From Girardia tigrina (Eukaryota; Platyhelminthes; Tricladida; Dugesiidae), in assembly GCA_001938485.1 (NCBI GenBank), contig MQRK01224520.1:19783-83782 (forward strand): 64,000 nt of DNA. Reading direction: 5' to 3'. The notes under the pieces are model-generated. The model did no database searches and had not been told where the DNA came from. It was given only the letters and a program-made list of their open reading frames with translations. Shown in pieces: positions 22,900 to 34,699 of the stretch; the first letter of the stretch is position 1, and each line of letters opens with the position of its first letter. The position numbers were made by a program, and so were the translations under genes.

Positions 22900-23420
22900 G
22901 AAGTTTCCTCAACATTTTAAAGTTCCATAAAAATCAGTGGGATAAGAAAGTAGAGATTAGAAGAATGCCTAAAGATCCAGAAAAATCAGACAAGATGGTG
23001 CTCAATACCGAATGTGAGACAGGCTGGACCTAATAACCTTTACAAGAAGAAATACAAGAAACGCCAAAGTTAATTTACCAAAACTGATCAACCAGAGAAT
23101 GAAATTAGCCCAATCCTATCACGAGAAATGCTACAAAGAGTGCCGAAGAAAGTGAATAGAACCGACATGTTCGCAATGACCACCAGAACAAAAAACCAGA
23201 TGAAGATTAAAAGCTTAAACGGTGCAAGCTATGCTCGAAGAGATACTTAACACTAGGATGGATGACCAGACACTACCGAAAAAATTAAAAAAACAACAGA
23301 AGTATCAACAAGAGTAACGTCAATCCCGAAGGAACGACATATATCAGAAATAAGCACAGAAACTAAGAAGGAAGACAATCCAACACATAATTAGCGACTA
23401 TACTTCGTGACAATAATTCG
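22900..23420 (+). pseudogene. Zinc-finger ORF relic, copy 2
   Basis: Plus-strand sister of the relic at 446-1074. It shares LPKLINQRMKLAQ (LPKLIKPRMKMVQ in copy 1), the finger CKLCSKRYLTLGWMTRHY (CQYCSKSYTSMGLLTRHY) and ETKKEDNPTHN (DTRKKEDNSTIT). The pieces lie in different frames, so the copy is broken by frameshifts and stops. It sits in the 18 kb PINK1-like intron. Likely part of a non-LTR retrotransposon, but no enzymatic domain is visible in either copy. Confidence 0.5.
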
Positions 23421-23959
23421 TGACAGTAGTTTGAAACAATAATTAGATTTGAAATTGTACAACAATGGTTAGCCGATAAAGACTGCAATTATTTCGCAAT
23501 GCGATTAATAAATCTAGTAAGTAAATTATTTAATATTTTTTTATAGATTGCTAATTTGAAATTTGAAAATTGCTATTATCATTTTTTTTAATTTCCGATT
23601 ATTAATGCTGCAATTGCATTAAATCATAAAGAAAAATGTAATTTAAAGTTTTCTTATTTTCTTTCGTTTGACGAGAATTTTCTTTTATTTTTCTTACTCT
23701 GACTGACTGGGACTTCTTACTTGACCAACAAAAAAATAAATACATAAAAAATAAATACTTCAAACTCACGTAATGAAAGCTAAAAATTTTTTAAACATCA
23801 CAAAAGAAAAAAATACAAGATGAACACACATTCATTCACAATGAGTATGTCAAAATTAAAATAAAAATGAAAGAAGTGAATAATATCAGAAAGGTGGTAA
23901 AGAACATGTACAGATAGTTGGTAGATCAAACAAAATTTGATGGTGTGGACGATCACATT

Positions 23960-24148
23960 ACAATGTATAAATGAGAGATTTTATTGTTAAGAGACGCTTA
24001 AAAATATTCTGACAAAGAATATTTAACCAACAATTGTAATAATTATACAAAGTCACAGTTTATGTAAACGGTAATGCATGTCACAAAATCTTGGTAAGTG
24101 GCACGCGGAAAAAAATTTACAACATACTGTAGATTTCTTAAAAATCAT
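23960..24148 (+). mobile_element. Left part of Tc1-like element, cut by piggyBac
   Basis: Contains GAGAGATTTTATTGTTAAGA and the following tract that is inverted at 28040-28164 and solo at 8309-8455. It is therefore the left inverted repeat of the Tc1-like element whose transposase resumes at 26847. The outermost 40-60 bases are not recognisable. Confidence 0.65.
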
Positions 24149-26846
24149 TTAACCCTTCTTTCCCTGTGATGATGTATTTAATACATACTATATTTAAAAA
24201 GTTAAATATCTCTATAAATATAATAAATACTGACTTCAGATTTTGGGTATTCCTCCGTAATACATTTACACATATAATGAAATAATAATAATAATAATAA
24301 ATTCCCCCCGGCACAATGAGATTTTCGTCAAAAATCAACGAAGAATTGACGAAAACAATCAAACTACCCTTAGCACCGTGTATTTACTTTTTAAACCAAC
24401 TAAAGCCAGATGAAGATTTTTACAGCATGTTGTAACACACTCACTTTGTCTCTTTTTCTGACCGTCATAGACCTCGTGAGTGAGCAGGTCGCATAGTCTG
24501 ACTCAGTATAAATTGCGATGTATTTTTGGGTGACATCATTAATTTTCTTCGAGCATTAACAAACATGGATACTCAATGCGCTTCATTGTGCGAAAAAGAT
24601 AATATGTATTTTAGGCGTGTTGTGTCCCTGCGTTTTACGAAAACGATAATTTTTCTTAGTTGTATTGTTTATGCATCGTGTAGAGACGTATTGTGCATTG
24701 GTCCTGTGTAAAATTGCGAACGTTATTATTAGTATTTCTCATAATAATTATCAGGTATTTTTGATTTTTCATAATGCCGTTTATTCAAGTTTATTATTAT
24801 TATATATTATGATTTTTGTCTCCCCCTTTTAGAAGAAAAACAAAATGGATAGAAATATACCGACAAATGAAGATGAATATGACAGTGATGCTGAATTTGA
24901 AATAAACGATAATGTAACAGACACAGAAGATTTCGTGGAAGATTTTGACGAAGTCAGTGAAAGTGAAGACGGAGCAGTTAGTGATAATGAAGACGTAGGA
25001 GAATCATTCACATCAAAGCATGAAAACGTGTGGAACTCAATTCCACCATCGTCCTCAAGACGTCGAATAAGCAATATTGTTACTGACAAGTTCGGACTTA
25101 TAAACGGTAGTGCTAATGTGAACACAAAAAGAGAAATGTTTGCTTTATTTATAACTAAAGATATGATGAAAGAAATATGTCAAATAGATCGATTACCTGA
25201 GCATAAAATAATACATTTTTCTGAAGAAGAATTATACGCTTTCATTGGAATAATGCTTGCTTCTGGAAGAAACAGATCGCGAAAACTAAGTTTAAATGAA
25301 TTATGGACGACTGAAGGCCCTTTTTGTCAGCCATTTGTCACAGCAGCTATGTCTCGAGATAGGTTTATCAACATATATAACCATATTCGCTTTGATAATC
25401 GATAAACGAGGGAAGAAAGATTCAGTGCTTCTTTGGACGAGCTGGAACCTATCATTTCAATTTTCAACAAATTTGTAGACGGGTGTCAAAAATTATTCTC
25501 CAACTTCGAACATAACCGTAGACGAACGTTCGGACATATTTAAGGGGAATTGTCCATTTCGAATATACATGAAATCCAAATCTGGTAGGTATGGAATTAA
25601 AATATGGGTAGCAGCCGATTCTTCCACTGCATATATACTAAATTTGCAAATTTATGCGGGAATGGTAAATAATCGGAGAGATGTAAACCAAGGAAATCGA
25701 GTGATCATGGAACCAATACTACGACCATACTACGGAACCAATAGAGGGGTAACAACAGATAATTTTTCACTTCAGTGCCATTGGCAAATAACCTTATAGA
25801 AAAACAACTTACTTTGACCGGAACTATAAGAAAAAATAAAAAAGAAATTCCAAATCAGTTTTTACCTTTAAAACAACGTGAGATATACAGTAGCATATTT
25901 GGATTTACACCAACTACAACCCTTCTTTCATATGTACCAAAACGAAACAAAGCTGTTTTACTTCTTACGACGCAATTTCATGATATTGAAATTAATGAGC
26001 TTCAGGCAAAAAAACCTGAAATAATTTTACATTATAATAGAACTAAAGGTGCTGTCGACTCAGGAGATAAAATGACGCGCAAACATTCTTATGTGCGGTC
26101 CACGAGACGATGGCCTTTTAGCATTTTTATGGAAATGTTAGACATAACAGCACTAAATGCATATTTACTATGGACTTTAAAGTATCCAGAGTAGGAAAAA
26201 AATAACAGAAGTCGCCGAATTAGAGAGCTAAGTTTAGAGTTAGCTAAATATAATATCGTTAGAAGAAAAAAACAGCAAAATTAAATTTCACAAACAACAA
26301 CTAAATGCCATTGAGACAGTAATATCATATTACCAGCATACATCATGAAAAACAGTTGTAACAGAAAGTAATACGAGCATTTCACAGGAGGGTGAATCAT
26401 TATCAACATCATTTCGAGCGTCAATAAGAACTTGCAAGTTTTGCCAATACCCAAAAAAAGACCACGCTACTTTGCAACATTTGTAAGAAACCTGTATGCA
26501 TCACACACAGAAGAAAAATTATTTCGTGTTCTGATTGCGAGAAAATTAGTGCAAACTAAAAATTTTATTTATATTTTATTTGCCAAATTATTGTGTAATG
26601 TTTTTTGCTTCTTTTCTTATATGCTTATATTCAGCCTTAAATTTTTTATTTTTGATAATGTGTTTATTTGTAATATGTTACATACAGCTATATTCTTTTT
26701 ATTCAACAAAATTTGATGTATTTCAACTTCAAATAATATTATTTGAAGTAATGTTTATAAGTATTCGACTTTTTCTGATTTTAAAAACTTATTTTCATAT
26801 GTTGCACAAAATACATATCACCGGAGCACAGTATGGGGAAGGTTAA
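24149..26846 (+). mobile_element. piggyBac transposon with TTAA ends, nearly complete
   Basis: Bounded by TTAA at 24149-24152 and 26843-26846. The ends are inverted: TTAACCCTTCTTTCCCTGTG on the left, and TTAACCTTCCCCATACTGTG as the complement of the right. The length of 2.7 kb is normal for piggyBac. The piece lies inside a Tc1-like element whose two halves flank it, so the target and the nesting order are clear. It sits in the 18 kb intron of the PINK1-like gene, on the opposite strand. Ends this recognisable suggest a younger insertion than most elements here. Confidence 0.85.
24845..26194 (+). pseudogene. piggyBac transposase gene, disrupted
   Basis: The frame opens at ATG 24845 with an acidic N-terminus (DEYDSDAEFEIND) and reads typical blocks: HFSEEELYAFIGIMLASGRN, MSRDRFINIYNHIRFDN, ITVDERSDIFKGNCPF, SGRYGIKIWVAADSSTAYIL, GVTTDNF, YVPKRNKAVLLLTTQFHD, RTKGAVDSGDKM and RRWPFSIFMEMLDITALNAY. 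The three catalytic aspartates (TVDE, TTDN, AVDSGD) are all present. It is broken by a TAA at about 25403, a frameshift before ITVDE near 25495 and another after TTDNF near 25775. Further on, around 26430, CKFCQYPKKDHATLQHL indicates the C-terminal cysteine-rich domain in a shifted frame. Few breaks, hence fairly recent loss. Confidence 0.85.
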
Positions 26847-28164
26847 AGTGTAGATTCCTATGCTGAAAATTATAGTGGACAGATATAACCATTTGCAAAT
26901 TTTAGGAGTTTAGCTTCTGGAAATTAAGATAATAGTAGCTATTTATGTTTATATTCATGTTCACATGCATTTTCAAAATGGGAAGAGCCAAGGATTTGAC
27001 TCCACAACTGAGAGAAAGAGATTGGGGAATATGCTAATTTTTGCATGTATCATATGGTACTGTAACAAATGTTAAGAATGAAATACTTAAAATTTATAAT
27101 CTTAATACATGTATATAATTTAAACTTCTGTTTTCATATGTTTTATGTTACAGATGTACAAATATAGTGGATCTCGTAAAGAAAAGAAAAAACGTAAGGG
27201 TGTGATGAAGATTAATGGAAAGAGTGCAAGACAGTTAAATAAATTCATTCTTGACACCAAATGAACTGTTTGCTGAGCATATCAAAGCAGGAGGTAACCC
27301 TGTTTGCTCAAGAACAATCAGAAGATGTCTCAAGCGCTTGAAACTTAAAAGCTGTAAAACCCTTAAAAAACTTTGGTCACCTTATTTCATTTCCGAGAGA
27401 CGAGTCAAATGGGCAAGATTTCTGGCCAAACCATTGTCATTCTGGAGAATGAATTGGTTTTCTGATGAAATTCCATATCAGCCTGTTTCATAGTGGTAGA
27501 AATACATATCTTTAGAGCCCCTGGTGAGGAATATCTACCCCAAATTCTTAGTCCTCTGTAAAATTCAGTCAGTCTATTATGCTGTGAGGGTGCTTTATCC
27601 TCAAAGGGGTTGGGAGCTTATGTTTTCTTGAGCCTAAACAGAAGATGAATTCCGAGTGGTATTGTACTATTCTTGGGAAAGAAGTGATAGAAACTATGGA
27701 AGAACAGTTTGGTGGAGTTGAAAGGGGTAATTTTCAAGTTCAATTTTATATTTTCAAGGGCGCCTTGTCACAGATCTCGTCAAGTAAAAGAAAAATGCCA
27801 AGGACTGTCAATCAAGCTAATGGAATGGAAAATTCTAAAGTGCAATCCGATTTAATTTAATTTAAATTTAAAAGTGCACCAGAAAAGACCCACAACACTA
27901 AGAGAATTAAAAAATGTTATTCTCCGGATCTGGAATGATATATCAAGGATTTATTGCAAGCAGTAGGTGGACTCTATTGGAAGACGGCTGCAATCTGTTA
28001 TTCGTAATTATAGTTTTCCAACAAAATATTAAAACTGTTGCTTGTTTTCGTATTTACTGGTTAAATATTATTTGTAAGAATATTATTAAGCGCCTCTTAA
28101 CAATAAAATCTTTTATTTATACAAGGAAAAATTTATAATTATTTTAATTCAATGTCCAACCCTG
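26847..28164 (+). mobile_element. Tc1-like transposon, right part with transposase relic
   Basis: Resumes after the piggyBac. It reads MGRAKDLTPQLRERDWGIC, the Tc1 N-terminal helix, and VSYGTVTN, then a basic stretch after a TACAG that resembles an intron acceptor. Next come TPNELFAEHIKAGGNPVCSR, RRVKWARFLAKP and WFSDEI (first catalytic Asp region), ILGKEVIETMEEQFGG and degraded sequence toward the third acid. Stops and frameshifts interrupt it several times. The right inverted repeat ends ATTCAATGTCCAACCCTG at 28164 next to TA. The matching left end is at 23960 and a solo one at 8309. Confidence 0.8.
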
Positions 28165-28166
28165 TA

Positions 28167-30545
28167 TATAGAAGTATGATGTAACAGGAAATTAGATTAT
28201 TAAAATTATTAAAAAATAAAATTAAAAAATTAATTACACTTAAAATAAAAAAAAATAAAATTTGAATTTTGAAAAATGAGTTAAACTCAGTTTAGTTATC
28301 ACAATTCGTCATTTCGAATTGATATTATTGAGTCATATGACTCTTTGTTTCTGTCGGTGAGTTTGAATGTTTGATACCACCGTTAGTGAGGTCGACTGGC
28401 CAAAATTATTACGAGTGGGAATCAAGCAATCTAATAAGTGATTAAATCACTTTTTCATGTTGTTAAAAAATTTTCTCGAATGATTTGTTTTATCGATTTA
28501 AAATTGAATTTTGTTGATCATTTGATTTTCTTTACTCTAATTTATAATTCTCGGTTTTGAAAGTGTCAATTGTATAAATAAAAATTTTAGAATTTATGAT
28601 TGCACGATTCAATTGATTGTGCGATTGTGTTGCAATTTGAATTATAATTTTTTTGCATCGATTCGATTTCATGAATTTTTTATGTTAGTGATAAGGAGAA
28701 TTTTTAATTCGACTCGTTAATAAAAATAAAAGTTATGATTTATAAAACTATGAACGATTATTATATTGATTAAAGCTGATTTTTTATTGAACCTTTTGAT
28801 TGAGTTTGAAATAAAAACGTGATGAATTTTTTGAGAGACAACGGCCTGAAAAGTTTATTAATTAAAAATAATAAAATTCAATTCGGTCTTAATTGCTGAT
28901 TTAAAAGTTTATTCAGCTTGACTTAAATGATAGTCTCCTCGAAAAAAATGATATTAATACAATTGGCCCATCACACTGACACCGGGACCGAGCTTCAGTA
29001 TGATTCCTTGCGCCTCTCTGCTACCACCGACCGGTTTTCAGTGCAACCTGACGACCAGCCGGAATAGTGAGTCAATATATTCATAATCTTTCACCCTTTT
29101 CTTAATCTCAACGACAGAGTTTAAAATCCAAAAAAACTTACTTTCAAAAAGTTGATATACTCAGTAAAATAAGAACTGTAAAAGAAATAATAAACTAATT
29201 AAAATTTATGACGTAAATTTATAATAACAAGTTACTATAAAAGCATTGTTAAGTAATTACATATTTTTACAAATTAATTTTATTTTAAATATATTATTAG
29301 GTATTACTAATTAATTAGATTTTATATAAATAAAACAAATTAATTTTATTTGTAAAATATTTTATAAACACATTTTAAAAATAATAAAATTTAGTGTTGA
29401 ATTATGAACTTCGAATCTATTAATAATGAAAGTGACATAAACGCCACTAACATGGCGACTAACGATGTTTTGGACAACTTCACGAATCAGTTACTATATG
29501 AAAATTCAGTACAGGTGACAATGTGGAGACGTTCATAGAGGTATGTTAAACATTCTTCCAATTTTAAAATAACGGATGTCTAGAGATGCGTTGCGGGTTT
29601 CTTCGTGAGAATTATTCACTGATGAAAATTTCTAAATTTCAAATTTTATTATGAAAGGTCAGGTCATTTAAGATAGGTATTAATTACTTTGTGATATGAA
29701 TTGTTAAATCTTTTAGGGTCTTGAAATTAAGTTATATATGTTTTAAACTTATAATTAAACATTCTTACTTTATCCTTACTATAAACAATAAAAAATAAAA
29801 CAATTTAATTAATAAAATTTGCAGAGTAATCCCTTTATAACTGCCCTTTTGTTTTAGCTCAGTGCTCAGGGACTCAGGGATAAAATTCAAGCATAAATTT
29901 GTATATATATATATTATTAATATTATTAATAACAATATTTTTGTAAGTATTATTATGATTGAATTATTATATATATTACTATTGCTACTAATATTTTTTG
30001 TACTATTATTAATTACTTAAACTATTTTAATATCATTATTATTTTTATCATTATTAATATTATTATTATAATTATTATTATATTATTACTAATACAGTTA
30101 TTATTATATTTTTAAAAAAATAATTAATATTATTATTTATTTTTATTATTATTATTATTTTGTTATTATTTCATCATTATTATATAAATTATTATAATTA
30201 TTATTATAACGAAAAAATAACTTACTCAAAATTAAAAAAATTAAAAAATGAAATCATTTTGGTCTGACGACCAACTAGTGCCTTATTAGGTCGAAAGCCT
30301 GACAAGAGCACTTATCGCTCCGCTAATTGAGAGAAATTGACAATCTTGATCGATTGTCAAGATAAAAATAATAATATTTCTTTATTAATTAATATAATTT
30401 TAATTTTTTTATTTTTTATACCTTTTTCATTTGGGTATAAATACCCTAAAATAAATTTAAAAGCCCACACAAAAAAACAAATAAAAATAAGAGTTAACAC
30501 AGAATAAAAAGATTTTAAAATTTATAGGATCCTCCATTTGATATA
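28167..30545. other. AT-rich intron DNA with microsatellites and two GC-richer patches
   Basis: Mostly ATT/TAA-rich low-complexity DNA (29900-30230). A GC-richer patch lies at 28965-29075 (ACCGACCGG..ACGACCAGCCGG). A short frame at 29404 (MNFESINNESDINATNMATN) after an AT-rich leader resembles the gag-like starts of the LTR fossils here but has no other support. The hairpin at 30267-30292 is listed separately. Confidence 0.35.
30265..30305 (+). repeat. Hairpin CTGACGACC...GGTCGAAAG, retroelement-end-like
   Basis: CGACC and GGTCG form a five-pair stem around a loop of 16 bases, framed by CTGA on the left and AAAG on the right. The CTGA...GAAA frame recalls the hammerhead-like ends of Penelope-type elements, but the core is not canonical. 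No reverse transcriptase or endonuclease is seen nearby. Confidence 0.3.
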
Positions 30546-30549
30546 CTTC

Positions 30550-31800
30550 GTTGTCATGAGGAAAGAAGATTCCTCAACACTCACACGAAGATACCATAAG
30601 TTACGGTCTGGCAAGACGAGCTTTTGGAGAAATGAAACGAAGGCTCGAGGATACTCTTGCTACACAAAGTGCAACACAAACTTCAGTCACTTCAACTCTC
30701 GCTGATCATGTTTTGCAGGCATTACCAAAAAAAACTACTTTATCAAGAGCACTAAGGAAATACAGACAAAAATGGAACGCCCACGGAGACACAGCTCTGC
30801 CTCAGATTTCAAACGATCGCAATTTTGAGATGCCAGAACGCTTTAATCATTTCGTTCAGTTTGATTCGGGTCTTGGTGTTGATCGTATTATTATACTTGG
30901 ATGTAACGAGCTCATCGACTTGGCGCGTGCGTCCGTGTGATTAGTAGATGGTACATTCAAGACGGTGCCAGACTTACTTTTCCAGCTTTACACTATTCAT
31001 TTTCAATTTGTCAAAGGCGTCAATCCAGCTACGTTATACTGTCTTTCACCAAATAAAATACATGCCACGTACGACCGATTACTCCAGGAAGTAGTGCATC
31101 TCATTCCGTGGGCAGCACCAAGAATTATTCTCACCAATTTTGAAATGGCAGCAATGGGTGCATTTCAAGAAATATTTCCTGATGCTCGATGCTCGTACTA
31201 CAGGCTGCTATTTCCATTTTGCCCAAAGAGTAATACGAGAGGTACATGAGGTTGGGCTGAAAGTGGAATATGAAAATAATAAAGATGTATGCATCGCTGT
31301 TCGTTGTCTTGCCGCCCTATCTCATGTACCAGTATAAGATGTTATAGAGGCCTTCTAACTGTTATCAGACTCGATGCCAGCAATTATTAATATTAACGAG
31401 GTGCTGACATACTTCGAGCACACTTACATCCGATGACGTCGCATGCGTGGTCGTGGAGAAAACTACAAACCTGCCTTATTTGCAATTGAAACTTGGAATC
31501 AAATGCAGACGATTTGCGATTGTGTGGCATGAACGAACAACATTTGCGAAGGATGGTATAACAGTCTGCAGTCGCTGCTACAATGAAGTCACCAAACAAT
31601 GTGGCGTTTCCTTGAGGGTCTGCTTATGGACTTCACGAAGCGGAAAATAAATTTTCTGCAAGGTGTTGCTGGAGCAAATTATCCAGCTGTGAAGTGATAC
31701 GGGATCATGTAAGAAAAAGTACAACGTGCTGTTGAGACATATGGTCAAACAGATGTATTGACATATTTGCGTGCTATTGCACATCTGTCATTTAGTTAAC
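30550..31800 (+). mobile_element. MULE-2 transposase relic, near full length
   Basis: A plus-strand remnant of an animal MULE transposase. In order: EMKRRLEDTLATQSATQTSV, LSRALRKYRQKWN, FEMPERFNHFVQFDSGLG, LVDGTFKTVPDLLFQLYTIH (first catalytic Asp in DGTF), YCLSPNKIHATYDRLLQEVV, ILTNFEMAAMGAFQEIFPDA (the second acid is Asn instead of Asp), GCYFHFAQRVIREVHEVGLK, and a C-terminus ending TYGQTDVLTYLRAIAHLS. A stop precedes LVDGTF and frameshifts follow ARC and later blocks. Member of a different MULE family from MULE-1. Its downstream flank carries a (TA)n run and an iterated array. Confidence 0.85.
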
Positions 31801-31976
31801 CATAAAACTGTTATTCTATTAACTACAATATTTGCATTACATTAATATTTTGATTTGATTTTATCATTTATATGCGGTCTTAGTTTGGGAATACTTTCTG
31901 TTCAATATTAAATCTAGTAGGCCTGGCACCAGCCTTTATGTGGACCAAAACAAACAAATTCTTTGCTTTCATATAT

Positions 31977-31979
31977 ACA

Positions 31980-32021
<42 letters not shown>
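31977..32021. repeat. (TA)n microsatellite
   Basis: About 22 TA units between the MULE-2 coding relic and its iterated array. Confidence 0.9.
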
Positions 32022-32024
<3 letters not shown>

Positions 32025-32092
32025 CTATGGTCAAACTCCCACTGTGGACAAACCACCTATGGTCAAACCCCCTGTGGTCAAAGCACCTAGAA
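32022..32092. repeat. Iterated ACCTATGGTCAAAC array beside MULE-2
   Basis: Four to five units of 14-18 bases: ACCTATGGTCAAACTCCC, ACTGTGGACAAACC, ACCTATGGTCAAACCCC, CTGTGGTCAAAGC. The core GG(T/A)CAAA is the same as in the array beside MULE-1. Read as subterminal repeats of the element's right end. Confidence 0.6.
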
Positions 32093-33055
32093 GCAGTTTA
32101 AAGGCGATAAAAGAAAACTTTAATTTTTGAATACCCAACCAATCTTTGCAGAGCCGTAGAACTCAATCCAAATGTTATTCAACGAAACGGATTCCGAATA
32201 TGGATTGCTGACGACGTTCTCTCTTCTTAGAATGTCTGCTGATGATTCGCATATACAGAGGAACGTTTGTAGGTGATTTTTTAAAATTTTTTAATCATTA
32301 TTATTGTTTATTATTTTAATATTTTCTTTTCTGATTGGATAATGCACTCTAATGTCCGGATTTCGGCTTTGAGTATTTTTCGGTGATATATATATATTTC
32401 ACCGAAATGAATTGGTCTTCATGAACGAAAATATAACTAACTTGTTTATTGAATATGCCACGGTGGTAAATTCTTATGATTATTAATGCACGAGATATCT
32501 GTTGTTTTATTATCGGGTTGTATCGGATCTGTTTTCTTCCTATGATAATCGAGTAACTACAAAAATTAAATATCGGGGAAATCGTGAATCAATTATTGTG
32601 AATTAATACATGTTGAGGATCATGAATGAACGCACAGGAAGGTAAGCACTAAGGTACAACAATTGGAGGGTTACAGAATATTAAATAATTGGAATATGAA
32701 TTAAGTAAGGAACGCAACAGACAGAATTTGTTATTCAAATTTTTATTGACATAATTTGAACGAAAATTCTATTTATAACTTTTGGCTGTTTTTTTAAACT
32801 GCACGAATATATTTTTAATTGACGAAATTTTCAAAAAAATGTAAATGAATAAGTGATATTAATTAATATATGAATATAAATTAACTACTACTACTACTAC
32901 TACTACTACACATATATATATATATATATATATATATTAATTAACTAGAAGGATTTTGACTATCATAAAATTCTGAGATAGTTTAAATCAATTAATTAAT
33001 TATTTAAGATTTTAGTTGTTATGTAATAAATATTATTCTCAGTAATTCGTTTTAT
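32093..33055. other. AT-rich stretch with microsatellites
   Basis: No gene seen. It carries a (CTA)n run at 32885-32910 followed by (TA)n to about 32937, and a short TA run near 32385. Confidence 0.5.
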
Positions 33056-33059
33056 AACA

Positions 33060-34230
33060 TGGAAAAAAGTATTATCAATTTCGAGTATCGATTGTGAAAA
33101 GCATTCAAACCTCCGACATCTCTAATTCAACATCTACAGGAAATTACTACACATAGAAAAGAAACGGAGTCAGCGATTTCAATAAAATCTATTTCAATAA
33201 AATCAAGAAAATGTTTAAAATCTTATGCTATAAATGAAATAAACATGAACTAATGGGATACTTTTTGACGCATTGTATCGAAGATGACAGTGTTAAAACT
33301 CAGATATACCTCCAGGAAGCAAAATCTCAGGAATCAATCCAAGCTATTAACAGAAGATGGATGGTTTTAAACTCGAATTTTAAGCAGTCAAAAAAGCCAA
33401 TATTCACAGACAGAAAGCATATTTTGAAAGAAAAACCGAATTTTGACATTTGTTTCAACAGTAACAGAATCGCTGAAAACTTTCGCAGACCCATGAATAT
33501 AAAAAACGGACAATTACATGAGTACAAAAAACTAGAAGAAAATTTAAATAAGATGTGCAGTGGCTGCAAGACATATTCGTAGAACATAACCAAAAAAATC
33601 AAAACTCTCTTACAGCTGTCAAAATTGGGACATATCCGGAGAGAATTCCCATATTTAAAATGATTCACATGTGTAGATCAAGGTAACCTCGAGTATCGAT
33701 GCTACAACAGAAAGAGGTACAGATGTGATCCGGCCATCTAAATAGAAATTAGTATAACCCCAAGAATTTAAGTATCGAAAGCTTGATGCTGGAGTAGACA
33801 AATTGGATGAACCACGATCGATGGAATATGAAGCACATAAGGTATCAAACTTTGAAGCTCCGCCAGGTCAGATGAATTGAGTTATATATTATTAAAATTA
33901 TTATTAAAAGTATCCTGAATATAAATTACTTTTAATCCTATTTATAATATTAGTCATAAATTTAATAATTTACTGCATCAAAACAATCTACATGTAGCTT
34001 AAATAGTTGCGTAATAAAATAAAATCAAAAAAGTGTATAGGTAATGTAACTCGAAATTTATATAGGAGAGATAAGATAATATAATTTATTTTGAATACAG
34101 AATGGAAAATAGTAGTAATGTAGTTAATGGAAGACAGAGGCGATAACAGGGGCGTTAAAAATGAATTGTTTATTGGATACTGGAGTCAGAATTAATGTAA
34201 TAGATGAAAAGGTTGTTAAACACCGGGGAT
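33060..34230 (+). mobile_element. Ty3-type LTR retroelement fossil (gag and protease part)
   Basis: The plus strand shows a capsid-like helical stretch (QEAKSQESIQAINRRWMVLN), a nucleocapsid-like zone with degraded zinc knuckles (KLGHIRREFPYLK, YRCYNRKRYRCD), and at 34155-34205 the protease core CLLDTGVRINVIDE, the LDTG motif of retroviral-type aspartic proteases. Reverse transcriptase and later domains are not found downstream, where another element begins. Broken, with several breaks; old. Confidence 0.65.
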
Positions 34231-34690
34231 TAACTTTTTAACTTTTTCTCTTTTAAATTAATTGGTATATTTTTAAAAGCTGACAATGTTATATTTATTT
34301 ATAAAGATGCATACCGTGAGATATTTTATTGCAAAAATGTCCCCCGTAAATATGTATTTATTTTTTTGTATTAATTTTTATAATTAATTTAAAAAGTAAG
34401 ACGTTTAATTACTTTTTAACATTTTTTTAGTGTGTCATACAAATAAACGTAAAAATAAATAAATCTAAAAATAAATAAGTATACATTGTTTGAATCCATC
34501 GAATGTTATTTATTTCTACAAGCACAAGATTGAATTATTGTCGTTAGCTGTCAATATAAAAGTGTTTAAATTAAGGTGATTTTTTGTGTTAACTGGATTT
34601 CATTTGAATTTTTCATGTGTCTTAAAAGTATTTCAAATTACTTCATATTCTAGAATGTCTAGAATAAGCTCCGAAATAGCTGAAAAACCT
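34231..34690. other. AT-rich stretch, nothing recognised
   Basis: Between the gag-protease fossil and the CHHH-type transposase relic. No coding or repeat signal. Confidence 0.4.
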
Positions 34691-34699
34691 TAAAATATC

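Noticed and set aside
24829-25125. Ser-rich minus-strand frame
   Set aside because: Antisense of the acidic N-terminus of the piggyBac transposase.
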